From contig JAGKQI010000083.1 of assembly GCA_018806915.1 (NCBI GenBank), positions 62,001-126,000 of the forward strand: DNA of 64,000 bases, read 5' to 3'. Of the stretch, positions 41,823 to 53,085 are shown piece after piece. The notes under the pieces were generated by a model, which saw only the letters and a list, made by a program, of their open reading frames with translations, was not told the DNA's origin and did no database searches. Position 1 is the stretch's first letter. Each line of letters starts with the position of its first letter. The position numbers and the translations under genes were made by a program. Origin of the DNA: Phytophthora colocasiae. Its lineage: Eukaryota > Oomycota > Peronosporomycetes > Peronosporales > Peronosporaceae.

Positions 41823-43939
41823 GGTTCGGCTGGCAAACGCGACCGGTGGTAGATCTGGTCGTGTTCCTGCATTAGTGCGGCGGAAATCGCCCAGTCACTA
41901 GCATACACAATCACCACGGGCAATCTTGCCATGTCGAAGTGACGGAGGATCGGGGTCGACGCGATCTTGGCTTTCAAGGCTGTAAACGCTCTATATGCTC
42001 TACCCCACCTCTCGTCGCCAGTTTTTGGGGCCAGATTGGCTTCGATCTCGCTTGGACAGGGGGGAGGCATCGCCCCCAAGTCGGGATCCGGTGTACTATC
42101 CCCCTTTTGAGTCGAGGTGTCTGGTGATCCATCCTGATTCGACTTAAGCGCAACGAGATCTCGAGTGGTCGGGTCCGTGCTATCCATGATCTTTCGTAGA
42201 TCTGGTCGCTTCTTCAGTTCTGCGAACTCCACCTCACGTAGTTCATATAGGACCGATGCGTAGATCGCATAATCCTCGATGAACCGACTATAGTAATTCA
42301 AACTTCCAAGGAACGATTGCATGGATCGGAGTGATCCAGGGAATGGTAGATCCGTCAGAGACTTCAGGTCTTTCGGGTTTGCCTCCAACCCATCGATCGA
42401 CACTTTGTGTCCGAGATATTCCACCTTATCCATGCCCCAGAAGCTCTTTGCCACACTGATCGAGAGATTCCACTTATCACAGGCCTCCAATAGGTCTTCC
42501 ACCCGATCGCACATTTGATCCCATGATCCAGCTGTGATCAAGATATCGTCGATGTATGATCTCCGTCCTAGAACTGACGGGCGACCAGGATCTTCCGGGA
42601 TCCCTGATTCAAACACATCTGCAGAGTCTTCCGTGTTCCCTGACTGGGAGATCTTTAAAAATCCATATAGAGCGTTGTCCACAAGACGTTGATAGATCTG
42701 AGGGGCGTTCTTCAGCCCGAACGGCATGCGATTCCACTCGAAAAGGCCGAATGGAGTGATGAAAGCTGAGATCGCGCGAGCTCGATCGGTCATTGATACG
42801 ACCCAGAATCCACTCGCCATGTCTAATGAACAATACCACAGAACCTTGTCAAGATCTTCTAGCAGGTCATTGATCAGGGGCATTGGGTAGATCATCAGCC
42901 TTGTGAGACCGTTCACCAACCGATAATCGATACATAGTCGGATGTCTACACCGTTCTTCTTGATGATCACCACGATCGGAGATGCCCATGGCGATGTCGA
43001 TGGCCGAATGATCTTGGCAGCTAGGAGTCCTTTGATAAGATCCGATACTTTCTCGCGGAACTGTGGCGCCACCTTTCGGACTCGTTGTGCGATCGGCTTT
43101 GCATCACCCACGTCGATATCACATATAACACCCTTGGCCGCTGGAGGAAGTGCGTTTCCCTTTCCGATCAGGAGATGTCGCTTCTTCCAAATAATCTGTC
43201 GAAGTTTCTCGATCTCCTCCGGGGTAGCCGATCCCGGATTTCCTACTTGCAGATCTTCGATCCTGACTTCTTCAGTGGTGGAGATCTCGATCTCTGGTAC
43301 TTCTGCGAGATTATCGGCTAGATCTTCGGCCGGAAAATCGCCACTTTCGTGTAAGTGGGTCTGATCGGCGTTCTCGATCCCTTCAGGAGATGTCGGATCG
43401 GGTTCGTTCGTTGATGGATCAGGGAGTCTATCGTCCTTGGCCGTCAGGATCGGGGTGTCCTCAACCGTGGGGCCGGCGTCAGCGTCGGATTCATGTTTGA
43501 TCTCGATTTGAAAATCTGGTTTTTCTGTTTTTACCTCGATCTTTTCTTCGCATGTCCGATCTGTCCGATCTGGGGCCTGATCTGGCAAGCTCTCATTCGT
43601 CTCAGTCTCACCGCCCCCAGCTTCGCCACTCGGGGTCTTGTCGGAACTGATCGTAATCGATGGGGTATCAATGGGATCCGGTTGGGGATCGATGAATGCG
43701 ACCTTGACTTCGGCCGCATCGGGTGGTGATCGAGGTTCCAATGTCGATATTGGCGCAGGGTCAGGATCGGTCGTGGTCGTCCCGCCTCGGCGGAGTATGG
43801 ATCGCGGCGTAACGTAGGTCGGTCGTTCGACCGACGGTAAGGGGATTTCTACGGATTCCTGAGGTTCTGGTCTTGCGTCCACAGTCGCTTCTAGAGCTAG
43901 ATTCTGCCACTCCATGTAACGCCGGGATCCGACCGACAC
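41819..43939 (-). pseudogene. A1 pol: spacer, reverse transcriptase
   Basis: 706 codons open. An acidic spacer (~270 residues) is followed by RT: IEDLQVGNPGSATPEEIEKL, GNALPPAAKGVICDIDVGD, SPWASPIVVIIKKNGVDIRL, SLDMASGFWVV, FGLKNAPQIYQRL, YIDDILITAG, SLNYYSRFIED and the start of RNase H (VVIVYASDWAISAALMQ). One base is missing at CCACCGGTCGC (about 41850), shifting the frame before SRTLKTNE; A2 has the same defect. It is the longest uninterrupted RT of the window. Confidence 0.85.
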
Positions 43940-44947
43940 AAACCCGGGGTATCGAGGAACTTTTCTTGATCAAGTACCATTCCGACGTGTAATCTGTGAT
44001 CCAATCGTAAAATCTTCTCACTCAAATTCGTGATCACTAAGTACCGAGTTCGGCCGGGTCCATTTACCACTGTAGGTACCCATTGGTCGCCTCTGGTCAC
44101 CCACAATTTCTCCGTCGCCGATAATTTCACTCTCGATGCGGTCTCTTCAGATCCCCCAACTGGGATATGTAGATCTTCCTCCAATTTTACCGATCTTACC
44201 TTCTCCCCGTATAATCTCTTGCGACCACTAAGTGGGATCCCCACTTCATTAGGTAAGCACATCGATCCTTCGCAAGATCCATCCGGACCCCAGCCGGGAT
44301 CATGGGAAATCCATACCCAGGATCGCATCTTGCCCGGATAGATCCCCGATCCAAATATCGAAAAAGTAGACCAAGTATCCCGCAAGCGTGATCTTGATCC
44401 TCGTTCTTCCCTCGGTGGTGTACACATTATCACCGATCCCAACACACTCCTGTCTCTGACTAGTGTCAAAGTGGCACCCAACCTTACGAGCAAAGGCGGT
44501 ATCCAAGATGGATACCTCGGCGCCAGTGTCCAGGAGCAAGATCGCTCTTTCATGATTGATCTTGCCTGAGATCTTGGCTTGGCGGAACCATTTTCCTGGT
44601 GCGTGGTATTTCCAGTACCCCCTGGATTCTCCTTCATTGAGATCCAAAGCCACTTCTGCACCAGATCGAGAGAACTCATCGATCCGGGGAAGACTCGCGA
44701 TCTTAGCAGTATACGAATGCAACTTACATGTATTACCGCGCAGATCCGAATTCTCCCTATCTTGATCTCTCGATTTCTTGTTCACATATGCATAGATGCA
44801 GTACTCAGAACGCTCGGCTCGTACCGGTTTCCAAACCGGCGAGCGTCCTAGTTTAACATCTTTTCCACCTTCTCGGGGAACAATCCGGCATGTCGGGTCG
44901 GGTCGTACCACTTGCGGATCTGGTTGTAGAATTCTTCCATGGGGCAT
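43897..44947 (-). pseudogene. A1 protease region
   Basis: Retropepsin motif AILLLDTGAEVSILDTAFARKVG, then DIWIGDLSGQDAILGMDF. A 2-bp insertion directly after GMDF (compared with A2) changes the frame; the rest (MCLPNEVGIPLSGRKRL...) continues in another frame and ends TWSGRI. Confidence 0.8.
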
Positions 44948-45830
44948 TCTCCAGCTTCATGGATCTCCCCACAACCACGGCAGGTATACAGACAGCGATC
45001 CGTTGGGTGACCCCTCTTTCCGCACTTGTCACAGGTTAGGCGTCTCCAGCAGTCCAGATCCGTGTGCTTCCGCGATCCACAGTGTGAACAGCGACCTCGA
45101 TCGTGATCTGATTGCCTGCGATCCGTGATCCGGCCTCGATCTTGCGCGTTCGTGTGCGATCGCGACTGATCTTGTTGGTGGGGAGCGCCCCCAGTACCGA
45201 TCGGCTTGTCTTCTGACGCGGCAAGATATATCCTCCGGAGATCGCCTTCGGAATCGGATCCGTCCGATCCGGATATTTCTTCTGATTCCGAGCTCGGATC
45301 CTGGGTTTGGATCGCCAGTACCACCGCTCGGGTGGGTGCTGCTGGGGCACTGGTCGGTGCCTTCTGTCTGTACTTCGATCCAAACGCAGATTTACGCTGT
45401 CTGCTTTTCGCCCGTTCCCGGGCACGAAGTACCTCCTCAAGTTCATCGACGTCACTCAGTCGGAGTAGGGTCAGCCGATCAGCTAACTCCGGATCTCCCA
45501 ATGTCTCGATGTAGTGGTCTACATGTTCCCGGCGGGCCTTAGGGCTCCCATCTTTGATCTTCAGTCTAGCACGTAAAGCCGCCACGTTGAGCCGGTAGAG
45601 ATAATCGAGAGGAGTCTCTTCCGATCGTTTGCGAGCGTGATAGTATTGCCACGCGACCGACATACCCAACCCACAATACTGGGTCTGGAAACTGTCCAAC
45701 AGATCCGCCCACTTGGTTTTCGTCGTTCGACTGAGCTGCCTGTACCAGTTCTTCGCCGGTCCCACCATCAGATCAGCAAACGTGAGGCATTTCTCTTCTT
45801 CCGTAGCCTGATCACGCTGGAACGCTGACT
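44848..45830 (-). pseudogene. A1 gag, capsid C-terminal part and nucleocapsid
   Basis: Capsid: WISKVKSAFQRDQATEEEKCLTFADL, MVGPAKNWYRQL, WADLLDSFQTQYCG, TPLDYLYRLNVAALRAR. Nucleocapsid with three zinc knuckles: CSHCGSRKHTDLDC, CDKCGKRGHPTDRC and CRGCGEIHEAGEC. The pol frame (protease) overlaps its end in the -1 frame. The N-terminal join to the upstream gag part needs a shift at a T5 run near 45880, shared with A2. Confidence 0.82.
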
Positions 45831-45874
45831 TGACCTTACTGATCCAGGCCCGAGCGCGATCTTCGTCCAGATCT

Positions 45875-46783
45875 TTACCCGCAAAAATCCTTGAGATCCG
45901 AGATCGCTGAGATCCGGACCCGTTGGATCATCGACGATCCTCCTTGACCGATCGCCGCGGATGCGATCGCTGCTCGGCTCGACATCTGTCCACCGGAACT
46001 TGGTATGCCCAGATCGTCCGGATCGTATTCCCATGCATCAGGGTCTGAGGCCGTAACGGACTCCATGTCAACATCCAACTCCCCTTTGATCGGCGATCGG
46101 GGCGTCGCGAGACTCCGTTCCTTCAAGAAACGATCCATCGCCATTTGGAAGTAGTCGTCCAACTTGTTGCTCGATCCAGTGGAATTAGTCATCGGCGCGG
46201 TCTGGTCTGTCCGGATCCGGCGATTTTCTTGCTGATCAGGTGTCTTAGCCTCCAGTTTCGTAGCCACCGATCGTGTATCTTGTTTCTTCATACGCGATTT
46301 CAGGAATTTGGCACCGGAGGGGCCCAGCGACATGCGTTGCAGCCTTCTCGGGCTGTCGGAATCTGGTTCCGAGGTCGCTGACGCGTAGCATGACGATCCA
46401 GTCTGATAGCCTGGATCGGGCGTCAGTGGGCGTTCGCCGACCAAGACTTTGAGAGAGTTGAATAGATCATGGGTCGCAGATTGAATCGCTTCCAGTTCCA
46501 GGTCAAATAGAGAGTTTGGGTCGAATTCTCCAGCCACTAAACCAGCCTCTTGGAGCAGATCAAGTAGAATCTTCACCGCGTTCAGGCGGTCAGAGCTAGT
46601 CCGGGGCTTCGACACCGGGCCGGCGAGATTACCGATCTGGCGGACTTGTATGATCGTAAGAACAGGATCGTTAAGCAAGGTCTCACTTAGCATCCTCCTG
46701 TAATAGGCCTGCTCGATCGCGTCCTTGGTGATCGTCGATCCTGGGTTGATCACATCTTCTGGCTCTGAGTCTGGAGCTTTCAA
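45875..46783 (-). pseudogene. A1 gag, central part
   Basis: 302-codon frame (APDSEPEDVINPGSTITKDAIEQAY...; SETLLNDPVLTIIQVRQ; DDYFQMAMDRFLKERS). No known fold recognised. It is linked to the N-terminal gag frame by -1 at an A7 run and to the capsid frame by a shift at the T5 run. Confidence 0.6.
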
Positions 46784-47175
46784 TTTCGTCCGGGTGCTCT
46801 TGATCTTCTTTTTTTGGTCGATCTTGAGGCAACAGTGGACTTGGTGAGCAGATTAGGTTTCAGCTTTGCTGATTCCTTATCGCTCGTTTGCGGATCTCGA
46901 TTCTCATCGAGATCCGCGGTGGCCCCCGAAGGGGCCTTGGGAGGAATTCGAGGTTTTTCTTCGAGATCTGGATCGTGATCCCGATCTGCCTCGTATCTGT
47001 CAGTAGAGATCCTCAAAGAACTCTGCTGATCTGTGGATCTTTCTGTCTTCAGCGGTGCCTCCGTCGATCCAACATTCGTAGGCACTTCTTCCCCTTGTTC
47101 TTCTTTTACCTTGACATCTTCTTGGGACTCACGGTGATATCCGAAGTCACCAGAAGATCCGGGCACGCGCACCAT
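46780..47175 (-). pseudogene. A1 gag N-terminal ORF
   Basis: ATG at 47175, one base after the LTR, so the start codon overlaps the primer-binding-like site ATGGTGCGCGTGCC. 131 codons, polar and charged. It ends with a short tail after AAAAAAAG; a -1 shift on that run (A AAA AAA) would enter the next gag frame. A2 has the same arrangement. Confidence 0.6.
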
Positions 47176-47613
47176 TGTGGTGGAGCGGATCTGGCCAAAA
47201 TCTGGTTGAGGCCGATCGCGATCGCCACTTGCGCCCAGACACCGACTAACGGAGGGGGCCCCCGATGATCTGTGATCTTGCTGCGTGTAGTGTTCACCTT
47301 GTGTACCCGTCGGTAGACGGGTTACTGTGGTGGAGCGGATCTGCCAAAATCTCGTTAAGGCAGGTCACGATCACCACTTGCGCCCAGACACCGACTAACG
47401 GAGGGGGTCCCCCGATGATCCGTGATCTAGCTGTGTGTAGTTTCACCTTGTGTACCCGTCGGTAGGCGGGTTACGCTCTTCTAGGTGACTTCTGAAGATG
47501 TCTTGAAGGTCGGAAGAAGGTCTTGCGTGACGCAGGGGTTGGAGGTAGCGTGGAAGTTCTTCACTCCACCTCGGGGTACTTGATCCCGGTCGTAGGCGAG
47601 TCCTCGAGCCTTG
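47176..47613 (-). repeat. A1 5' LTR, shortened and with a 151-bp tandem duplication
   Basis: Two copies of the LTR end (47176-47326 and 47327-47478 approx., each starting TGTGGTGGAGCGGATCTG on plus), then LTR sequence to ...GTCCTCGAGCCTTG at 47613, where it switches to the A2 LTR in the opposite direction. The first copy has the variant GGCCAAAATCTGGTTGAGG also seen at the left end of A1's 3' LTR. Confidence 0.8.
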
Positions 47614-47739
47614 CACAAGGTGAAACTACACACAGCTAGATCACAGATCATCGGGGGCCCCCTCCGTTAGTCGGTGTCTGGGCGCAAGTGGTGATCGAGA
47701 CCTGCCTTAACGAGATTTTGGCAGATCCGCTCCACCACA
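47614..47739 (+). repeat. A2 5' LTR remnant (last 126 bp)
   Basis: Matches the end of the 3' LTR (60156-60281), ending CCACCACA. The rest of the LTR is missing, replaced by the oppositely oriented A1 LTR. Confidence 0.85.
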
Positions 47740-48135
47740 ATGGTGCGCGTGCCCGGATCTTCTGGTGACTTCGGATATCACCGTGAGTCCCAAGAAGATG
47801 TCAAGGTAAAAGAAGAACAAGGGGAAGAAGTGCCTACGAATGTTGGATCGACGGAGGCACCGCTGAAGACAGAAAGATCCACAGATCAGCAGAGTTCTTT
47901 GAGGATCTCTACTGACAGATACGAGGCAGATCGGGATCACGATCCAGATCTCGAAGAAAAACCTCGAATTCCTCCCAAGGCCCCTTCGGGGGCCACCGCG
48001 GATCTCGATGAGAATCGAGATCCGCAAACGAGCGATAAGGAATCAGCAAAGCTGAAACCTAATCTGCTCACCAAGTCCACTGTTGCCTCAAGATCGACCA
48101 AAAAAAGAAGATCAAGAGCACCCGGACGAAATTGA
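47740..48135 (+). pseudogene. A2 gag N-terminal ORF
   Basis: Identical in layout to 46780-47175: ATG overlapping the primer-binding-like site, 131 codons, A7 slippery run at 48100-48106. Confidence 0.6.
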
Positions 48136-49041
48136 AAGCTCCAGACTCAGAGCCAGAAGATGCCAGTCAACCCAGGATCGACGATCACCAAGGACGCGAT
48201 CGAGCAGGCCTATTACAGGAAGATGCTAAGTGAGACCTTGCTTAACGATCCTGTTCTTACGATCATACAAGTCCGCCAGATCGGTAATCTCGCCGGCCCG
48301 GTGTCGAAGCCCCGGACTAGCTCTGACCGCCTGAACGCGGTGAAGATTCTACTTGATCTGCTCCAAGAGGCTGGTTTAGTGGCTGGAGAATTCGACCCAA
48401 ACTCTCTATTTGACCTGGAACTGGAAGCGATTCAATCTGCGACCCATGATCTATTCAACTCTCTCAAAGTCTTGGTCGGCGAACGCCCACTGACGCCCGA
48501 TCCAGGCTATCAGACTGGATCGTCATGCTACGCGTCAGCGACCTCGGAACCAGATTCCGACAGCCCGAGAAGGCTGCAACGCATGTCGCTGGGCCCCTCC
48601 GGTGCCAAATTCCTGAAATCGCGTATGAAGAAACAAGATACACGATCGGTGGCTACGAAACTGGAGGCTAAGACACCTGATCAGCAAGAAAATCGCCGGA
48701 TCCGGACAGACCAGACCGCGCCGATGACTAATTCCACTGGATCGAGCAACAAGTTGGACGACTACTTCCAAATGGCGATGGATCGTTTCTTGAAGGAACG
48801 GAGTCTCGCGACGCCCCGATCGCCGATCAAAGGGGAGTTGGATGTTGACATGGAGTCCGTTACGGCCTCAGACCCTGATGCATGGGAATACGATCCGGAC
48901 GATCTGGGCATACCAAGTTCCGGTGGACAGATGTCGAGCCGAGCAGCGATCGCATCCGCGGCGATCGGTCAAGGAGGATCGTCGATGATCCAACGGGTCC
49001 GGATCTCAGCGATCTCGGATCTCAAGGATTTTTGCGGGTAA
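48136..49041 (+). pseudogene. A2 gag, central part
   Basis: Same protein as A1 45875-46783. Relative to A1, one extra base near 48165 (GATGCCAGTCAACC against GATGTGATCAACC) shifts the frame, so the main ORF begins only at 48160. The T5 shift at 49030 is shared with A1. Confidence 0.6.
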
Positions 49042-49084
49042 AGATCTGGACGAAGATCGCGCTCGGGCCTGGATCAGTAAGGTC

Positions 49085-50068
49085 AAGTCAGCGTTCCAGC
49101 GTGATCAGGCTACGGAAGAAGAGAAATGCCTCACGTTTGCTGATCTGATGGTGGGACCGGCGAAGAACTGGTACAGGCAGCTCAGTCGAACGACGAAAAC
49201 CAAGTGGGCGGATCTGTTGGACAGTTTCCAGACCCAGTATTGTGGGTTGGGTATGTCGGTCGCGTGGCAATACTATCACGCTCGCAAACGATCGGAAGAG
49301 ACTCCTCTCGATTATCTCTACCGGCTCAACGTGGCGGCTTTACGTGCTAGACTGAAGATCAAAGATGGGAGCCCTAAGGCCCGCCGGGAACATGTAGACC
49401 ACTACATCGAGACATTGGGAGATCCGGAGTTAGCTGATCGGCTGACCCTACTCCGACTGAGTGACGTCGATGAACTTGAGGAGGTACTTCGTGCCCGGGA
49501 ACGGGCGAAAAGCAGACAGCGTAAATCTGCGTTTGGATCGAAGTACAGACAGAAGGCACCGACCAGTGCCCCAGCAGCACCCACCCGAGCGGTGGTACTG
49601 GCGATCCAAACCCAGGATCCGAGCTCGGAATCAGAAGAAATATCCGGATCGGACGGATCCGATTCCGAAGGCGATCTCCGGAGGATATATCTTGCCGCGT
49701 CAGAAGACAAGCCGATCGGTACTGGGGGCGCTCCCCACCAACAAGATCAGTCGCGATCGCACACGAACGCGCAAGATCGAGGCCGGATCACGGATCGCAG
49801 GCAATCAGATCACGATCGAGGTCGCTGTTCACACTGTGGATCGCGGAAGCACACGGATCTGGACTGCTGGAGACGCCTAACCTGTGATAAGTGCGGGAAG
49901 AGGGGTCACCCAACGGATCGCTGTCTGTATACCTGCCGTGGTTGTGGGGAGATCCATGAAGCTGGAGAATGCCCCATGGAAGAATTCTACAACCAGATCC
50001 GCAAGTGGTACGACCCGACCCGACATGCCGGATTGTTCCCCGAGAAGGTGGAAAAGATGTTAAACTAG
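49085..50068 (+). pseudogene. A2 gag, capsid C-terminal part and nucleocapsid
   Basis: Open from 49148, same sequence as A1 44848-45768 with the three knuckles CSHCGSRKHTDLDC, CDKCGKRGHPTDRC and CRGCGEIHEAGEC. It overlaps the protease frame (-1) at its end, the usual gag-pol arrangement. Confidence 0.82.
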
Positions 50069-51018
50069 GACGCTCGCCGGTTTGGAAACCGGTACGAGCC
50101 GAGCGTTCTGAGTACTGCATCTATGCATATGTGAACAAGAAATCGAGAGATCAAGATAGGGAGAATTCGGATCTGCGCGGTAATACATGTAAGTTGCATT
50201 CGTATACTGCTAAGATCGCGAGTCTTCCCCGGATCGATGAGTTCTCTCGATCTGGTGCAGAAGTGGCTTTGGATCTCAATGAAGGAGAATCCAGGGGGTA
50301 CTGGAAATACCACGCACCAGGAAAATGGTTCCGCCAAGCCAAGATCTCAGGCAAGATCAATCATGAAAGAGCGATCTTGCTCCTGGACACTGGCGCCGAG
50401 GTATCCATCTTGGATACCGCCTTTGCTCGTAAGGTTGGGTGCCACTTTGACACTAGTCAGAGACAGGAGTGTGTTGGGATCGGTGATAATGTGTACACCA
50501 CCGAGGGAAGAACGAGGATCAAGATCACGCTTGCGGGATACTTGGTCTACTTTTTCGATATTTGGATCGGGGATCTATCCGGGCAAGATGCGATCCTGGG
50601 TATGGATTTCATGATCCCGGCTGGGGTCCGGATGGATCTTGCGAAGGGATCGATGTGCTTACCTAATGAAGTGGGGATCCCACTTAGTGGTCGCAAGAGA
50701 TTATACGGGGAGAAGGTAAGATCGGTAAAATTGGAGGAAGATCTACATATCCCAGTTGGGGGATCTGAAGAGACCGCATCGAGAGTGAAATTATCGGCGA
50801 CGGAGAAATTGTGGGTGACCAGAGGCGACCAATGGGTACCTACAGTGGTAAATGGACCCGGCCGAACTCGGTACTTAGTGATCACGAATTTGAGTGAGAA
50901 GATTTTACGATTGGATCACAGATTACACGTCGGAATGGTACTTGATCAAGAAAAGTTCCTCGATACCCCGGGTTTGTGTCGGTCGGATCCCGGCGTTACA
51001 TGGAGTGGCAGAATCTAG
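49969..51018 (+). pseudogene. A2 protease region
   Basis: 349 open codons with the LLLDTGAEVSILDTAF retropepsin motif and ILGMDFMIPAGVRMDL; unlike A1 it is uninterrupted to the TAG at 51016-51018. The following pol spacer is in a different frame (from 50976). The initial part overlaps the nucleocapsid in -1 and has no ATG of its own at the start, fitting expression by frameshift. Confidence 0.75.
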
Positions 51019-52939
51019 CTCTAGAAGCGACTGTGGACGCAAGACCAGAACCTCAGGAATCCGTAGAAATCCCCTTACCGTCGGTCGAACGACCGACCTA
51101 CGTTACGCCGCGATCCATACTCCGCCGAGGCGGGACGACCACGACCGATCCTGACCCTGCGCCAATATCGACATTGGAACCTCGATCACCACCCGATGCG
51201 GCCGAAGTCAAGGTCGCATTCATCGATCCCCAACCGGATCCCATTGATACCCCATCGATTACGATCAGTTCCGACAAGACCCCGAGTGGCGAAGCTGGGG
51301 GCGGTGAGACTGAGACGAATGAGAGCTTGCCAGATCAGGCCCCAGATCGGACAGATCGGACATGCGAAGAAAAGATCGAGGTAAAAACAGAAAACCAGAT
51401 TTTCAACTCGAGATCAAACATGAATCCGACGCTGACGCCGGCCCCACGGTTGAGGACACCCCGATCCTGACGGCCAAGGACGATAGACTCCCTGATCCAT
51501 CAACGAACGAACCCGATCCGACATCTCCTGAAGGGATCGAGAACGCCGATCAGACCCACTTACACGAAAGTGGCGATTTTCCGGCCGAAGATCTAGCCGA
51601 TAATCTCGCAGAAGTACCAGAGATCGAGATCTCCACCACTGAAGAAGTCAGGATCGAAGATCTGCAAGTAGGAAATCCGGGATCGGCTACCCCGGAGGAG
51701 ATCGAGAAACTTCGACAGATTATTTGGAAGAAGCGACATCTCCTGATCGGAAAGGGAAACGCACTTCCTCCAGCGGCCAAGGGTGTTATATGTGATATCG
51801 ACGTGGGTGATGCAAAGCCGATCGCACAACGAGTCCGAAAGGTGGCGCCACAGTTCCGCGAGAAAGTATCGGATCTTATCAAAGGACTCCTAGCTGCCAA
51901 GATCATTCGGCCATCGACATCGCCATGGGCATCTCCGATCGTGGTGATCATCAAGAAGAACGGTGTAGACATCCGACTATGTATCGATTATCGGCTGGTG
52001 AACGGTCTCACAAGGCTGATGATCTACCCGATGCCTCTGATCAATGACCTGCTAGAAGATCTTGACAAGGTTCTGTGGTATTGTTCATTAGACATGGCGA
52101 GTGGATTCTGGGTCGTATCGATGACCGATCGAGCTCGCGCGATCTCAGCTTTCATCACACCGTTCGGCCTTTTCGAGTGGAATCGCATGCCGTTCGGGCT
52201 GAAGAACGCCCCTCAGATCTATCAACGTCTTGTGGACAACGCTCTATATGGATTTTTAAAGATCTCCCAGTCAGGGAACACGGAAGACTCTGCAGATGTG
52301 TTTGAATCAGGGATCCCGGAAGATCCTGGTCGCCCGTCAGTTCTAGGACGGAGATCATACATCGACGATATCTTGATCACAGCTGGATCATGGGATCAAA
52401 TGTGCGATCGGGTGGAAGACCTATTGGAGGCCTGTGATAAGTGGAATCTCTCGATCAGTGTGGCAAAGAGCTTCTGGGGCATGGATAAGGTGGAATATCT
52501 CGGACACAAAGTGTCGATCGATGGGTTGGAGGCAAACCCGAAAGACCTGAAGTCTCTGACGGATCTACCATTCCCTGGATCACTCCGATCCATGCAATCG
52601 TTCCTTGGAAGTTTGAATTACTATAGTCGGTTCATCGAGGATTATGCGATCTACGCATCGGTCCTATATGAACTACGTGAGGTGGAGTTCGCAGAACTGA
52701 AGAAGCGACCAGATCTACGAAAGATCATGGATAGCACGGACCCGACCACTCGAGATCTCGTTGCGCTTAAGTCGAATCAGGATGGATCACCAGACACCTC
52801 GACTCAAAAGGGGGATAGTACACCGGATCCCGACTTGGGGGCGATGCCTCCCCCCTGTCCAAGCGAGATCGAAGCCAATCTGGCCCCAAAACTGGCGACG
52901 AGAGGTGGGGTAGAGCATATAGAGCGTTTACAGCCTTGA
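50976..52939 (+). pseudogene. A2 pol: spacer and reverse transcriptase
   Basis: Same as A1 41819-43939 but with two private one-base losses in A-runs (A5 to A4 at about 51393 and about 52890), a change GAATCC near 52955, and the shared loss at CCACCGGTCGC (about 53065). RT motifs as in A1, catalytic box YIDDILITAG. Homopolymer losses suggest either mutation or long-read consensus error. Confidence 0.8.
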
Positions 52940-53085
52940 AAGCCAAGATCGCGTCGAATCCTCCGTCACTTCGACATGGCAAGATTGCCCGTGGTGATTG
53001 TGTATGCTAGTGACTGGGCGATTTCCGCCGCACTAATGCAGGAACACGACCAGATCTACCACCGGTCGCGTTTGCCAGCCGAACC

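Larger units (their letters stand above)
34954..47613 (-). mobile_element. Gypsy element A1 (family A), minus strand
   Basis: 3' LTR 34954-36109, antisense-ORF region, chromodomain/integrase, RNase H, RT, protease, gag, then a shortened 5' LTR 47176-47613 on the right. It is the near-perfect mirror of A2. GATC occurs extremely often over its whole length. It carries frame breaks shared with A2 and others of its own. Confidence 0.93.
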
